Shown: positions 10,101 through 18,921, counted from the first letter of the stretch. The stretch is 64,000 nucleotides of DNA from Vulgatibacter incomptus (GCF_001263175.1 NZ_CP012332.1:366001-430000), one strand, 5' to 3'. Notes: generated by a model not told the origin, from the letters alone. Made by a program: numbers and translations.

Positions 10101-12548
10101 AACGGCGAGGCCTGCTCGGACAACAGCGAGTGCACCGGCAACGTCTGCGTGGACGGCGTCTGCTGCAACTCCTTGTGCGGTGGCGGCAATCCAAGCGATT
10201 GCCAGGCCTGCAGCCGCGCTGCTGGCGCTGCCGTGGACGGCGTGTGCGGTCCGGTCTCTCGCGGGGCGGTGTGCAGGGGAGCCACAGGCCCCTGCGACGT
10301 CGAAGACCTGTGCAACGGCGTGAGCCTGGAGTGTCCGAACGAGGTGCTCCCGCAGGGTTCCGTCTGCCGGCCCGCCTCCGGGCCATGCGGCGTCGACCAG
10401 GTCTGTGACGGGCAAAGCCCGCTCTGCCCCCCCGACGATCCCATTGCCCCGGCCGGAACCGTATGTCGCCCGGCAGAGGGCCCCTGCGACATCGAAGGCC
10501 AGTGCGACGGCGTGACCGCGGAGTGCCCCCCTGACGAGCTGCGTCCCGAGGGCTATGTCTGCCGGCCCGCCGCCGGGCCGTGCGACGTCGACCAGGTCTG
10601 TGACGGGCAGCTCCCATCGTGCTCTGACGATCGCGTCGCCGCTGCCGGAACGGTCTGCCGGCCCTCCGCCTCTGCCTGCGACGACACAGAGTATTGCGAC
10701 GGGACGTCCCCCGCATGCCCCCCGGATGGGCCTGCGCTGGATTCTGATCGCGATGGGATTCCAGACTCCTGTGATGTCTGCCCGTATGTGCCGGACCCCC
10801 TGCAGGAGGATTTGGACGGCGACGGCCACGGAGACGCGTGTGACGACGACGATGACGACGACGGAGTCACCGACTACTGGGACAATTGTCCGAGGGTACC
10901 AAACCCTTTCCAGGAAGACTCCGACGGCGATGGGCTGGGGGATGCCTGCGATCCATGTCCCCTGGGACCCCAGACCGATACGGACGGCGACGGGATCCTC
11001 GATTGCGTCGACAACTGCCCGACGGTTCCCAATCCTGACCAGTCCGACGTCGACGGGGACGGAATCGGCGATGCTTGCGACGTCTGTCCGCTCGTGGCCG
11101 ACCCAGCACAAAGGGATACGGATGGTGACGGAATCGGAGATGCCTGCGATCCCGACGACGACAACGACGGCGTAGACGACTCTTCCGACAACTGCCAGTT
11201 CACATCCAATCCCGGGCAAGCAGACGCCGATGGCGACGGCATCGGGGACGCGTGTGACAACTGCCCCCTGCGCGCGAATGCCGACCAGTTCGATTACGAC
11301 GATGACGGCATAGGAGACGCATGTCGCTTCGAAATCAACGAACCTCGAGACGGCGTCCAGTACAGCGACCACCAGCCGGGATGGCTGTTGAACGTCCGCG
11401 GCTTGTTCAGTGGCTTCCCGGTTGGCGCGCTCTCGCTCGCCGTCGACGGTCAGCCTGTCGTACCCGCCGTCGGCCTTGGGGCCCTCTCGGCAGGCGTGCC
11501 TCTGTCGACGGGATCGCACCGCCTCGTAGCGACTGTTTCAACCGGGGTCGCCACGAAGACGATCGAGCGCAGCTTCTACGTCTACTCCATCGGTTCATTC
11601 GAGCCTTTGCCTTCGACGCCGCTGCGCCAGATCGTGCTCCCCTCGACGCGGGCGAACGTCGGCGTCCTCGTCAAGGACCGGCAGGGAACACCCGTCGACG
11701 GCGTTCCCGTCGTCGTTCGGGTCTCCGATCAGGCTGGGCGGCGTCAGCTGATCGAGGTCAAGTCTGGCCAGAACGTCGCAATCAGCGGAGTCGCTTCTGC
11801 TGGAGGCCTGGACCTGGCAGTTGCGGAGACTCGATCCGCGGGGTCCAGGGGCCAAGTCGGTATTTCGTTCGATTCTCCGGCCACCAAAGGTCACTCGCTC
11901 ACGTTCGATTTCCGTGTCGACTCAGCACCGGCCGTACAGTTCGTGGTTCTATCCGATCCCCCTTGTCCGCCGGGTGCTCCCGCCTCCATCACGGTGGACG
12001 GGGGCGAACAGCTTGGCGTAGTCGGCGAACCGTTCGCGCGTCCGCTCTCCATCCGTGTGCTGGACGCGAACGGGTGTCCCGTCCCAGGCGTGAACGTTCG
12101 GATGACAACGGACTGGGCGGTCGACATGAACCGCAACGACCGCTTCGACGCAGGCGACGATGCCGGCGGGTTCGAGCCGTACGCGAACGAAGGAAGCGTC
12201 AATGGCCGTAAGGAGCTTGAATTGGTTACGGACGCCAACGGCGATGCGAGCGCCACGTTCTGGGCTGCGAAGCTCACGCGGGTCCGCAATTGGGCTCACC
12301 CCGTTGGACGGAATGGACCCGCAGACTTGAGCTCGGTGCGGCGGATTCGCTCCGCGGATACCGCCCTTACCTTTGTCCGAAAACATCAGGTTTCGATCCG
12401 TGCGATCAGCTATCTCCCTACCGGAGCGGGGTCTCCGCTTCCGGTCCCCGGCTTGGTGGAGACTCGCGTTCACCTGTTCGCAGGGCCAGGGCCCGCGGCG
12501 CGAATTTTGCGACTGGAAGAAAGAGATGAAAATGGAGAAGAAAAATAA
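7128..12548 (+). CDS. Giant secreted protein, N-terminal part: propeller-like repeats, Cys-rich repeats, thrombospondin type 3 repeats
   Basis: This open frame has 1806 residues. The ATG follows a G-rich ribosome site and begins a signal peptide (MFQRRFLPLLLVLPSL). From about residue 250 to 980 there are some 13 repeats of 50-60 residues built around a YLVVWQE/FLVVWED core, probably beta-propeller blades. Residues about 993-1200 are Cys-rich, with four or five CRP-GPCD-VCDG-type repeats. Residues about 1201-1399 hold roughly eight Ca-binding thrombospondin type 3 repeats (DGDGIGDACD cores), and beta-rich Ig-like sequence follows. The frame ends at a single TAA (12546-12548), after which the same frame stays open to 15050, so the native protein was probably about 2640 residues. 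Function unknown; extracellular binding or predation is a guess. Confidence 0.8.
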   Translation: MFQRRFLPLLLVLPSLCAGLAVVGGSASGSGQTDSADVEASTSEPDPSQAVDLESMVSRVRLALREEGDRWIGDHSTHRIEVAASSLRFSPAPSRRSLSPDRSVPSLEVQTVAIGRTTDSTVRLQATELAPDAVAEGSISIQRGPSVERITNKPAGVEQSWAFASPPLGSGDLQIRLSPSELPFVHGTESGLHFLDLRTGIGVRYGVGSWTDANGQTTAILPSFSDEEIVFSVPAALADGSAYPVTLATLLSPESAVDFPMPEKLPDIDFRPVIAFAKGVYLVAWQQYAGGASFALMGARFDENGKRLDPEDARIAQLDSMNGQIALAGSDSDFLVVWEDRRSGISIDLLAARISPTAPLVDLQPIPLEISSDFDSYSPTLVSDGTRFAVGWLESPISGGPASVAAAVLDKSCEIDGSPVRMPVRGEATAPSIAWGRDTLLVAWEELLDGKDETDIRAARLGAEGELLDSDGIEVCTKSKSQRAPSVSFDGERFWVAWEDGRDGKPNVFLADVSENGKTGDEVPAGGKSKIRPALARDADGLLLSWIDPDDRTLRVSLVDSSGRLAEPGGNAVSSLPILGRAFAVKGKGFSAITWVEDGYKGSALLRVGLLDRGKILLGYPIPLVAEFRGTQATPAVASDGDGYLIVWQESSVPGKFRVWGQLFTGSGVARPPARSFAISQSTRDQMVPRVAFHGGHYLVVWQETSSDRGFRDVMGTLLSTDGSPVLRSFEIASNLSDKYVPDVAPAVDGFVVAWLEHSLSLSERTSVMAASVSIRGDVSRRRLIYMFPTGYDPLQPRLPPPPFDTELRLAGDKDQHLVVWQEGAKRIQGSTAVNTGCPGPCSSFPVALSNGRILGLAATIHDDKFFVAWAEMASDPMATRSIVARYLTRDGSPVLSTVTLASGFGTDLWHPSITFDGVSNPAAWSMLGQKSGIYGSRARPDLPSSVDADYPSAWADGQWPELASRGPGQVLLAFERPDSRIGYRTVSWKENGEACSDNSECTGNVCVDGVCCNSLCGGGNPSDCQACSRAAGAAVDGVCGPVSRGAVCRGATGPCDVEDLCNGVSLECPNEVLPQGSVCRPASGPCGVDQVCDGQSPLCPPDDPIAPAGTVCRPAEGPCDIEGQCDGVTAECPPDELRPEGYVCRPAAGPCDVDQVCDGQLPSCSDDRVAAAGTVCRPSASACDDTEYCDGTSPACPPDGPALDSDRDGIPDSCDVCPYVPDPLQEDLDGDGHGDACDDDDDDDGVTDYWDNCPRVPNPFQEDSDGDGLGDACDPCPLGPQTDTDGDGILDCVDNCPTVPNPDQSDVDGDGIGDACDVCPLVADPAQRDTDGDGIGDACDPDDDNDGVDDSSDNCQFTSNPGQADADGDGIGDACDNCPLRANADQFDYDDDGIGDACRFEINEPRDGVQYSDHQPGWLLNVRGLFSGFPVGALSLAVDGQPVVPAVGLGALSAGVPLSTGSHRLVATVSTGVATKTIERSFYVYSIGSFEPLPSTPLRQIVLPSTRANVGVLVKDRQGTPVDGVPVVVRVSDQAGRRQLIEVKSGQNVAISGVASAGGLDLAVAETRSAGSRGQVGISFDSPATKGHSLTFDFRVDSAPAVQFVVLSDPPCPPGAPASITVDGGEQLGVVGEPFARPLSIRVLDANGCPVPGVNVRMTTDWAVDMNRNDRFDAGDDAGGFEPYANEGSVNGRKELELVTDANGDASATFWAAKLTRVRNWAHPVGRNGPADLSSVRRIRSADTALTFVRKHQVSIRAISYLPTGAGSPLPVPGLVETRVHLFAGPGPAARILRLEERDENGEEK
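12546..12548 (+). other. In-frame TAA splitting the giant secreted protein gene
   Basis: The frame used from 7128 reads GEEK then TAA, then stays open (ISYGATHP and on) for 833 more codons to the stop at 15048. Because the frame is the same on both sides, a base substitution fits (for example CAA to TAA), not an indel. An ATG at 12526 beside a purine-rich stretch looks like a restart but is in another frame that closes at 12621. Confidence 0.85.
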
Positions 12549-12611
12549 ATTTCGTACGGAGCAACTCATCCTACGCGCGCCACCTACCTGTTCCCCAATC
12601 GCGTATCAGAC

Positions 12612-15050
12612 GTGTGGCTGAATCCCATCGCAAATGCGCGCGTGCAATTCTCCGCAGGGCAGGGAGCAGGCGGCGTCTTCTGGTCGATAACGCCCTGGGA
12701 GCCACTTCCCGGAGAGGTCGACAGCGACACGAAGGAGATCTTGACGGACATGAATGGCCGCATCGCTGGGGGCGTCATTGCCGCGGATAGGATGGGCGCC
12801 CCGTTCTCAGCCTCGGCGGTCCTGCTGAGTAGCCCCACTGGTGTCGACAGCCAGCTGACGTCGAGCCCGTCGGTCACCTGGTCTGGCACGACTGTTTCGC
12901 AGGGCCGGGGTATGACTCATCTAGATCATGGCCGCCCTTGGCGCTGGCTCGACATGTACTACAGTGTCAGCAGCGAAGAGCTGATCGGGATCGACCTGGA
13001 GCCTGTGACACTGAACGAGGTCGAGCTGACCTGCGTGGAGGAGATCCCCGGGAGGGGGTGTGATTTTACCACCGGATTCTTCACGGCGGGCCGTGCGGTC
13101 GGTGCGGACACCTTGTTCGTAACCAAGCCAGCGAGCCTTGGGATGACCCCGACGTCGCCTTTGCCCGTGCGGGGCGGCGGGTCTCCGATTCTGCGATTCC
13201 AGCCTCGATCGGCAGGAGGCCTCTCGTTTTCGGTTGCGGCGAGCTCGGGTTTGTACAATGCGGTCGGCGGTGACGTCTGGGGGCTGGAAGCCAAGCCCTC
13301 GATTCCGGGGACGCCGCTGAGTTGCGCGGGCGGCCTATCCTGCAGGTCGGGCGATACCGTGCAGCCGATCGCGGTCAACTCGAACGAGCATGTCAAGGTC
13401 GATCTGAGGCTGGATACTCTCTATTACTACCAGCCGCCCGCCATCCTGCTGGGTGCGCGTGTGACGGGAGGCCGTGTCTATCTGTCGGCTCCTCCGGAAG
13501 CCGAGGTGGAACGTCTCATCCCCATCGACGAGGAGGTGAAAGCAGAGCTGCACATTTGGAACGGGCCGGATATCTGTCCTGCCGAGGTGGAGCTCTTCGC
13601 CGCTCACGATCCCAATCAGACGACGCTCCTCCGATTCCCGATCAACCCGGACGCGGGCATTCAGTCGGTCTCCGTGCTGGCGGACGATGTGGTTGATCGC
13701 ATCGTGCCGATCGGACAGGCGGTCCAGTTCAGCGTGTCGGCAGTAGCACCCGCGTGCACTACGCTCGCTTATGAATGGGACTTCGGGGACGACACGACCA
13801 GCACAGAGAAGGATCCAACGCACACGTACACGACGACAGGTATCTACAAGCCTCGCGTGCGGGTGAGCTGTGGTTCGTGTCCCTCCAGCACGGTGGATGC
13901 GTTCGCCGACGTCGGAGTCTTCTCCATCAAGATGACGTCGCCGTCGGGGGATCCGACGAGCGCCGATCCGGAAGAGATTGAGAACAGCGAGTTCGTTTTC
14001 TCTGGCGCGGGCGGTGTCCTCAAGATTCCAGTCGCGGCTGAAATCGAGCCATCCAGCCTCGGCTCCAGGGTGGGGGAGAACCTCCGCTGGCGCTTCGACA
14101 ATGGCTCGAGGCCCGACGCCATCCCGGCCGGCTCCGCGCTCAGCTGGGATGCGACGTGGCCTACTGACGCCAGCGCCGGCCGCGGCGCGAGGAACGTCGC
14201 GCGCCTGAACGGCTATCCCCAGAACAACGCCGATTTCGGTCGCAGGCTGATTCAGCTGGAGTACGTCGACGCCGGGGAGGCCGTCTGGTCGCAGACGCAG
14301 ACGATCGAGCTATTTTTTAGTAAGGACGACGTCGCGTCCGGGCGCGGCGTGCCAAATTGGTTCTTCTACTGGGGGCAGGTGTTGCCTTCGACCGTATCCA
14401 GGGAATACCGCAAGATTCCGCCCACTCTAGCCTCCTACGGCCAGTTTCCGGCGATGGTCTGGTGGAGGTACGGGAGAACCTTCGCGTACAGCAAGAACGA
14501 GGTTCGGGTCTTCCGGCCGGCGGCCGGCCAGTCTCGCGCCATCGCCTGTGCCGGGATCCCGGTGCTGACGGGCATCGACCTGTTTATTTCTACGCTGAGG
14601 CATGAAAAGCGGCACGTCGAGCAAATGAGATCGGCTGACGGGTTGGTTAGTACCGGGAGCGATGGCCCCTGGTTGAATGGCTGGTCCTGGAACGGTGCGC
14701 ATAACCACTGGGCGGTGGGAGAGGACGGCGTTCCCGGCGCACCGGGTGACGACAACGGATTTCCGGGGGATGACGACCTGCTATTGCTCGACGGTCCTGG
14801 CGAGCTCGGAGCGAACTGCCTGGTTGGGGGGGTCCTGACCCCTTCGTGCGCCGACGTGCCGCTTTTTCATCTGGCCGACCCGTACCAGACCTGGCCACAG
14901 GTGTGGGGACAGCTCCCTGGCGGCTGCGAGGACGAGAACCTGATCGAGCGTGACGCATACAACCATGATCTGAAGAATGACAAGGGTTATCTTGCCTCCG
15001 ATTGGGCTGCGCCGGGCAAGCAGTACCGGACCGAGGCCTATGATGACTGA
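12612..15050 (+). CDS. Giant secreted protein, C-terminal part after in-frame stop (PKD-like domain, HExxH motif)
   Basis: This is the continuation of the 7128 frame. The first possible start is a GTG at 12612 with no ribosome site, and there is no signal peptide, so independent expression as a secreted protein is unlikely. Most of the 812 residues are beta-rich and unknown. A PKD-like module is visible near 13770-13870 (YEWDFGDDTT then HTYTTTGIYKPRV). At 14601-14615 the sequence RHEKRHVEQ contains HExxH, the zinc-protease signature, though I see no clear third ligand motif. The 3' end overlaps the next gene by 11 bases. Confidence 0.7.
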   Translation: MWLNPIANARVQFSAGQGAGGVFWSITPWEPLPGEVDSDTKEILTDMNGRIAGGVIAADRMGAPFSASAVLLSSPTGVDSQLTSSPSVTWSGTTVSQGRGMTHLDHGRPWRWLDMYYSVSSEELIGIDLEPVTLNEVELTCVEEIPGRGCDFTTGFFTAGRAVGADTLFVTKPASLGMTPTSPLPVRGGGSPILRFQPRSAGGLSFSVAASSGLYNAVGGDVWGLEAKPSIPGTPLSCAGGLSCRSGDTVQPIAVNSNEHVKVDLRLDTLYYYQPPAILLGARVTGGRVYLSAPPEAEVERLIPIDEEVKAELHIWNGPDICPAEVELFAAHDPNQTTLLRFPINPDAGIQSVSVLADDVVDRIVPIGQAVQFSVSAVAPACTTLAYEWDFGDDTTSTEKDPTHTYTTTGIYKPRVRVSCGSCPSSTVDAFADVGVFSIKMTSPSGDPTSADPEEIENSEFVFSGAGGVLKIPVAAEIEPSSLGSRVGENLRWRFDNGSRPDAIPAGSALSWDATWPTDASAGRGARNVARLNGYPQNNADFGRRLIQLEYVDAGEAVWSQTQTIELFFSKDDVASGRGVPNWFFYWGQVLPSTVSREYRKIPPTLASYGQFPAMVWWRYGRTFAYSKNEVRVFRPAAGQSRAIACAGIPVLTGIDLFISTLRHEKRHVEQMRSADGLVSTGSDGPWLNGWSWNGAHNHWAVGEDGVPGAPGDDNGFPGDDDLLLLDGPGELGANCLVGGVLTPSCADVPLFHLADPYQTWPQVWGQLPGGCEDENLIERDAYNHDLKNDKGYLASDWAAPGKQYRTEAYDD

Positions 15051-15915
15051 TACTCGATTCTTTCCTGTCCTCGGATTCTGCATGGTCCTCGTGATGGGGA
15101 CGCTCGATCCGAGGCCCGCGGCGGCATCGCGTCGCGTCGAGCCGACCTGGGTCGACATCGTCCTCGATTCGGACGCGATCGTGCTCGCTCGCGCCACGGC
15201 GCCAAGCGAGATCCTCGGCGAACCCTCGACCTTGCAACCACGGTTCTCCGTTCTCGTCCGCGAGCTTCGATCACTCGTAGGCACAAGGGGTGTGCCGGCA
15301 GCGGTGGCCTCCTCTGTACCCATGAAACGCGGGCAGCTGTTGGTTCTGTTCAGCCGAGCTACAGAGCCTTGGTCGGTGACAGGCAATTTGAATTTTTTGT
15401 GGAGTTCATGGCCGATAGCGTCCGTGCCAACGCCCGTAATCGAGCGGACCGTCGCCGACATTCGTGCGTTCCAGGCCGCCCCGGATTCGGATGCAAAGGC
15501 TGCCGTTGTCGAGCGGATGCTCCGAGCGCCGCAGAACGAGATTCGTGCAGCGGGGCTCGATCTGATTTCCCACGACCCGACGATTCGAGGGCGACCCCGG
15601 CTCTTCCCCGGGATCGCAGCCCGGGTTCGTTGCAGCGATCCGCTGGCGCTGTCGGCGATTCCACTCCTCGGATCGTACTCGCCGCCCCGGAAGTACCCGT
15701 TGCTCCTGGCCATGCTGGGTTGCAAGGACGAGAGGCTCGCGCACTACGCCCACACCGGCTTGGGCCGTTCATGCCCCCTCGATTTGGAGAGGGCGCGATC
15801 GCCGGCGACGCGCAAGCAGGAGCTCGCGGCTTTCGATGCGTGCTGGAAACCGAAATGGGCAAAGGCCGAAGAGGAGTACCGGCGGCGGCATGGCGGGAAG
15901 GGGCCGGCGGACTGA
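15040..15915 (+). CDS. Exported protein of unknown function
   Basis: This 291-residue protein starts at ATG 15040 or 15043 and overlaps the end of the preceding frame, so the two are co-transcribed. It has a signal peptide (TRFFPVLGFCMVLVMG, cleavage near PAAAS) followed by a region starting VDIVLDSDAIVLARA. That pattern, describing exported proteins about 300 residues long with a small beta-barrel-like start and then a helical HEAT-like second half, is common in myxobacteria. I do not recognise a named family. Two ATGs in tandem make the exact start uncertain. Its role is probably tied to the giant secreted protein. Confidence 0.7.
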   Translation: MMTDTRFFPVLGFCMVLVMGTLDPRPAAASRRVEPTWVDIVLDSDAIVLARATAPSEILGEPSTLQPRFSVLVRELRSLVGTRGVPAAVASSVPMKRGQLLVLFSRATEPWSVTGNLNFLWSSWPIASVPTPVIERTVADIRAFQAAPDSDAKAAVVERMLRAPQNEIRAAGLDLISHDPTIRGRPRLFPGIAARVRCSDPLALSAIPLLGSYSPPRKYPLLLAMLGCKDERLAHYAHTGLGRSCPLDLERARSPATRKQELAAFDACWKPKWAKAEEEYRRRHGGKGPAD

Positions 15916-16116
15916 CGCAAGCCTCAGCGGAATTCGTCCAGGGACGGTTCCGGCCACGAGAGGCCCCGCGCAGGTGCCGCTCTTGGAGCCTGTTGCGGTA
16001 ACGGCGCGTTCAGCGTCTGCCGTAGCGAGGCGAAGGAGCTACAAAAATGGGCGGCCAGTCCTCGGGATCCTGATAGACGAGTGCTGATTGGAGAGCTTGC
16101 CCTGGCGACCGGCTAA

Positions 16117-16223
16117 TCTTCCTCCCCGCGGGTGAAGGCTGGCGCATCGAATGGCTCTACCCCTGCTCGCCGCGGCCCTCGTCGCGCTCGAGCTGGGCCG
16201 CCTCGGCCTCGCTCTCGGGCTCG
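16117..16223. repeat. Right copy of 107-bp direct repeat (patatin-gene 3' end plus pdxH 3' end relic)
   Basis: This copy matches 6804-6910 at 96 of 107 positions. Here the patatin gene end is intact (stop at 16157-16159 on the minus strand), while the pdxH part (encoding EGWRIEWLYP) is an orphan whose stop codon has become TGC. The mismatches fall in both halves, so the copies have diverged for some time or came from different strains. Confidence 0.9.
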
Positions 16224-17536
16224 GGTGAGAAGAAGCGAATCCACTCGTCGCGGCGGGCGCGGGCGTCGGAGCGGCCGAGCTCGGCGAGGCGCGCCGCGAA
16301 TCCCCCGTCGAAGAGCAGGTAGGAGACGAGGTCGGCTCGATCCTCGGCTTCCGATTCGGCGAGCCGGCGGACGAGGCTGCCCACGAAGCCGCTGGCGCGC
16401 TTGCGGAACTCGGGCGAGCGGGCGTAGTCGGCGGCCATCGCGCCCAGACCCTGCGACGGATGTACCAGGATGTTGCGGATCCAGCTCATCGGGTGGTGGC
16501 GCATGGGCTGGAACGCCGTGTTGAGCACCGTCTCGAAGTCGGGGCCGTAGGACCGGGTGCCCGCCTCGAGGATCGAGTTGAAGCGCCGAAGGCGGTTGAG
16601 GTCCTCGTCGATCCGGTCGAGGAGGAGGGCGTCGAGGGTCTTTCCGGCGAGGAAGGCCGCCGTGGGATAGACCTCGTGCGAGGCGGCGCCCTTCTTCGGC
16701 TTGCGGAGCGCTTCCCTCGATTCGGTCTCGATGGCGGGGCCGTGCTCGGGCCGCGCCTCGATCCGCTCGCCGTGGGGGAGGATCGTGGCGGTGACCGGCT
16801 GATGCCGGAGCGAGACGACGATGACGCGCTTGGCGCCGAGGCGCAACGCGGGGCTCAGCGGCACGCTCTGCCGAAGGCCCCCGTCGACGTAGAGCTCGTT
16901 GCCTACCGGGACGGCGGGGAAGAGCAGGGGGATCGCGGCGGACGCGAGGGCGTGGGTGGGGCCGATTCGCGAGGCGATCGCGCGGTAGTGGAAGTCGCGG
17001 CTCCATGGCGGCGTGCCCTTCTCGCGGCGCTGGACGAAGACGGTGGTCCGCCCGGTGGCGACGTTGGTGCAGGAGACCGACAGAGCGTGGAGCCGCCCGG
17101 CGCGGATGTTGCGGCCGATGTCCAGCCAATCGACCTGCGATCGGACCAGGTCACGGAGGCCCGCAGGGTCGACGATGCCGCCGAAGGTCGGCTCCTCGCC
17201 CTTGCGCTCGGGCGTTCGGCGGACCAGGTCCCGCACGAGGCGCACCGCGTCCCTCGCGCCGAAGGAGAGGACGTTCTCGATCCGCAGGGAGGTCCACTTG
17301 CCCACGAGCTCGTCCGCCTGCCGAGCCGGATCCGCGGCGGCGCCCGCCAGGTAGCAGGCGTTGAGCGCGCCGACGGAGGTGCCCGTCAGGATGTCGAGAT
17401 CGATGTGGCGGCCGAGCTCCTGCGGGAGCTCGTCACGCAGGTATGCGACGACCCCCGCCTCGTAGGCGCCCCTGGCGGCGCCGCCGCCGAGCACCAACGC
17501 CGTCCGCCTGCTCGCATGGTTCATGCGGCGGAGCAT
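16157..17536 (-). CDS. Patatin-like phospholipase
   Basis: This 459-residue serine acyl hydrolase has the patatin features: oxyanion GGGAARG at about residues 17-23, nucleophile Ser54 in GTSVG, and the catalytic Asp in YVDGG near residue 217. The middle and C-terminus are longer than plant patatins, as is usual for bacterial RssA-type proteins. Patatins hydrolyse phospholipid acyl chains with a Ser-Asp dyad. The start could be this ATG or the one four codons in (17524); neither has a strong ribosome site. The last 20 or so codons lie in the 107-bp repeat; a relic of the same end remains beside pdxH at 6844-6910. The gene is convergent with the island. Confidence 0.85.
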   Translation of the reverse strand: MLRRMNHASRRTALVLGGGAARGAYEAGVVAYLRDELPQELGRHIDLDILTGTSVGALNACYLAGAAADPARQADELVGKWTSLRIENVLSFGARDAVRLVRDLVRRTPERKGEEPTFGGIVDPAGLRDLVRSQVDWLDIGRNIRAGRLHALSVSCTNVATGRTTVFVQRREKGTPPWSRDFHYRAIASRIGPTHALASAAIPLLFPAVPVGNELYVDGGLRQSVPLSPALRLGAKRVIVVSLRHQPVTATILPHGERIEARPEHGPAIETESREALRKPKKGAASHEVYPTAAFLAGKTLDALLLDRIDEDLNRLRRFNSILEAGTRSYGPDFETVLNTAFQPMRHHPMSWIRNILVHPSQGLGAMAADYARSPEFRKRASGFVGSLVRRLAESEAEDRADLVSYLLFDGGFAARLAELGRSDARARRDEWIRFFSPEPESEAEAAQLERDEGRGEQG

Positions 17537-17578
17537 ATCCGCCCGGCCGACTGCCGGGGTGGATCTCCGTACTGTGGG

Positions 17579-18823
17579 TCAGAGCACCTTGCGCGGCGGG
17601 ACGACCACGTTGGCCATGAGCAGGCCGGTGACCAGCGAGATGGCGATGAGGCCCATGGAGAAGGCGATCTCCACGCCGGAGGTCACGTCGTTCCCAAGGA
17701 GGGCGGTGAGGCTGCGATAGCCGATGCTCCCGGGCACCAGGAGGATCAGGCCGGGCATGATGGTGAGGACCGCCGGCTTGCCCAGCGTCCGCGCCATGGT
17801 GTTGCTCGCCATGCAGAGCACGAGGGAGCCGACGAAGGCGCCGAGCTCCGGACCAAGCCCACGGGCCCCGAGCCGGGTGGCGAAGAAGGCGAGGGCGCCT
17901 GCCGCCATCACCCAGAGAATGTCCCGAGGCTTCGCGCGGAAGAGCACGGTGGTCGCCGCCGTGGCCAGGAGCAGCGCCGGCACCAACGTCCAGTCCGGGA
18001 GCGTCGGCCAGGTCGCGGCCTCCGCCACCGGGGGCAGCAGCCGCTCGAGCTGGCTGCCCAGGGCGACGCCGAAGACGAGCTCGAGGAGCGTGAGCACCGC
18101 GCTCGTGAGGCGCGTCGTTCCGGAGACGAGGTTGCGCGTGGCGAGCTCCGTCATCGCCACGGTCAAGGAGAGGCCGGGGAGCAGCGGGATCAGGCCGGCA
18201 ATGATCGAGAGCTGGATCGAATAGGGGCCGATCACCCGCTCGAGGAGCACCGCGATGGCCGCGGCGCCAAAGGCGCCCAGCGCCTCCGACACCCGGGCGA
18301 GGCCGGGCCGTCGCTCGGAGAAGATCAGCAGCGAGCCGACCCAGAGGCTCACCACCAGCGCCGCCAGCATCTCCGGGAGCCGACCTCCCAGGAGGTAGGA
18401 GGCGCCGGTGGCCACCGCGACGAAGGAGGCCATCGTGAGGCGGGGCCCGTACAGGGGAGGCGCGGCCAGGATCTCCTCGAGGCGCTCGAGCCCCTGCTGT
18501 GCCGTGCGGTCGCCGCGGAGCACCTCGCACGTCAGGTGGTCCAGCTCCGACAGGCGGCCCAGGTCGATCTCCCCGGGATCGACGCGGATCATCGCCGTCT
18601 TCAGGTCGGTGGGCGGGCCGAAGGAGGCGAAGATCGCGGTGGGGGAGGAGTAGACCGAGCCCTCGATCCCGAATTTCTCCGAGAGCACCCCAGCCACGCC
18701 TTCGAGGCGGTGCGCGGGGATCCCGTACTTGTGGAGCGCCTTTGCGATGCGGATCAGGAACGCGATCTGATCCGCCCGCTCGCCCTCCGCCGCGGGATCC
18801 GCGCCCCCGAAAATCGCCTGCAT
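17579..18823 (-). CDS. Threonine/serine exporter family (ThrE-like) membrane protein
   Basis: This 414-residue protein has a soluble N-terminal domain (about 130 residues, with ALHKYGIPAHRLE and IEGSVYSSPTAIF) and about ten hydrophobic segments. This is the ThrE/YjjP-YjjB fused arrangement, which exports small amino acids such as threonine and serine. The Pro/Gly-rich signature GLIPLLPGLSLT at about residue 220 fits the family's conserved first membrane repeat, and PGLILLVPGSIGYRS is the matching element in the second. The ATG at 18823 follows GGCGGA. It lies 42 bases upstream of the patatin start on the same strand. Confidence 0.8.
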   Translation of the reverse strand: MQAIFGGADPAAEGERADQIAFLIRIAKALHKYGIPAHRLEGVAGVLSEKFGIEGSVYSSPTAIFASFGPPTDLKTAMIRVDPGEIDLGRLSELDHLTCEVLRGDRTAQQGLERLEEILAAPPLYGPRLTMASFVAVATGASYLLGGRLPEMLAALVVSLWVGSLLIFSERRPGLARVSEALGAFGAAAIAVLLERVIGPYSIQLSIIAGLIPLLPGLSLTVAMTELATRNLVSGTTRLTSAVLTLLELVFGVALGSQLERLLPPVAEAATWPTLPDWTLVPALLLATAATTVLFRAKPRDILWVMAAGALAFFATRLGARGLGPELGAFVGSLVLCMASNTMARTLGKPAVLTIMPGLILLVPGSIGYRSLTALLGNDVTSGVEIAFSMGLIAISLVTGLLMANVVVPPRKVL

Positions 18824-18921
18824 GATCCGCCGCCTCGCGACAAACCCGCCGGTCCTTCCCTGCGGGGCGGCGCAATCCAACAGAAGAGACGCCCTGTGTC
18901 AAAGGGGCGACAGTCCGGGGA

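Larger units (their letters stand above)
6911..16116. other. Inserted island of secreted-protein genes between duplicated gene ends
   Basis: This 9.2-kb segment separates the two 107-bp repeat copies. It holds the giant secreted protein gene in two pieces and a smaller exported protein. Base composition looks clearly less GC-rich than the flanks, with AT-rich runs such as around 7000, 12540 and 14310. No transposase, integrase or tRNA is visible inside. The 217 bases before the first gene hold no gene; a weak sigma-70-like pair (TTGATC at 7049, TACTGT at 7073, spacing 18) is the only promoter candidate. The 201 bases after the last gene show nothing recognisable. Confidence 0.75.

Noticed and set aside
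12526..12621. ATG beside a purine-rich stretch that could restart translation after the giant gene's stop
   Set aside because: It is in a different frame from the 12612-15050 reading and closes at 12621.
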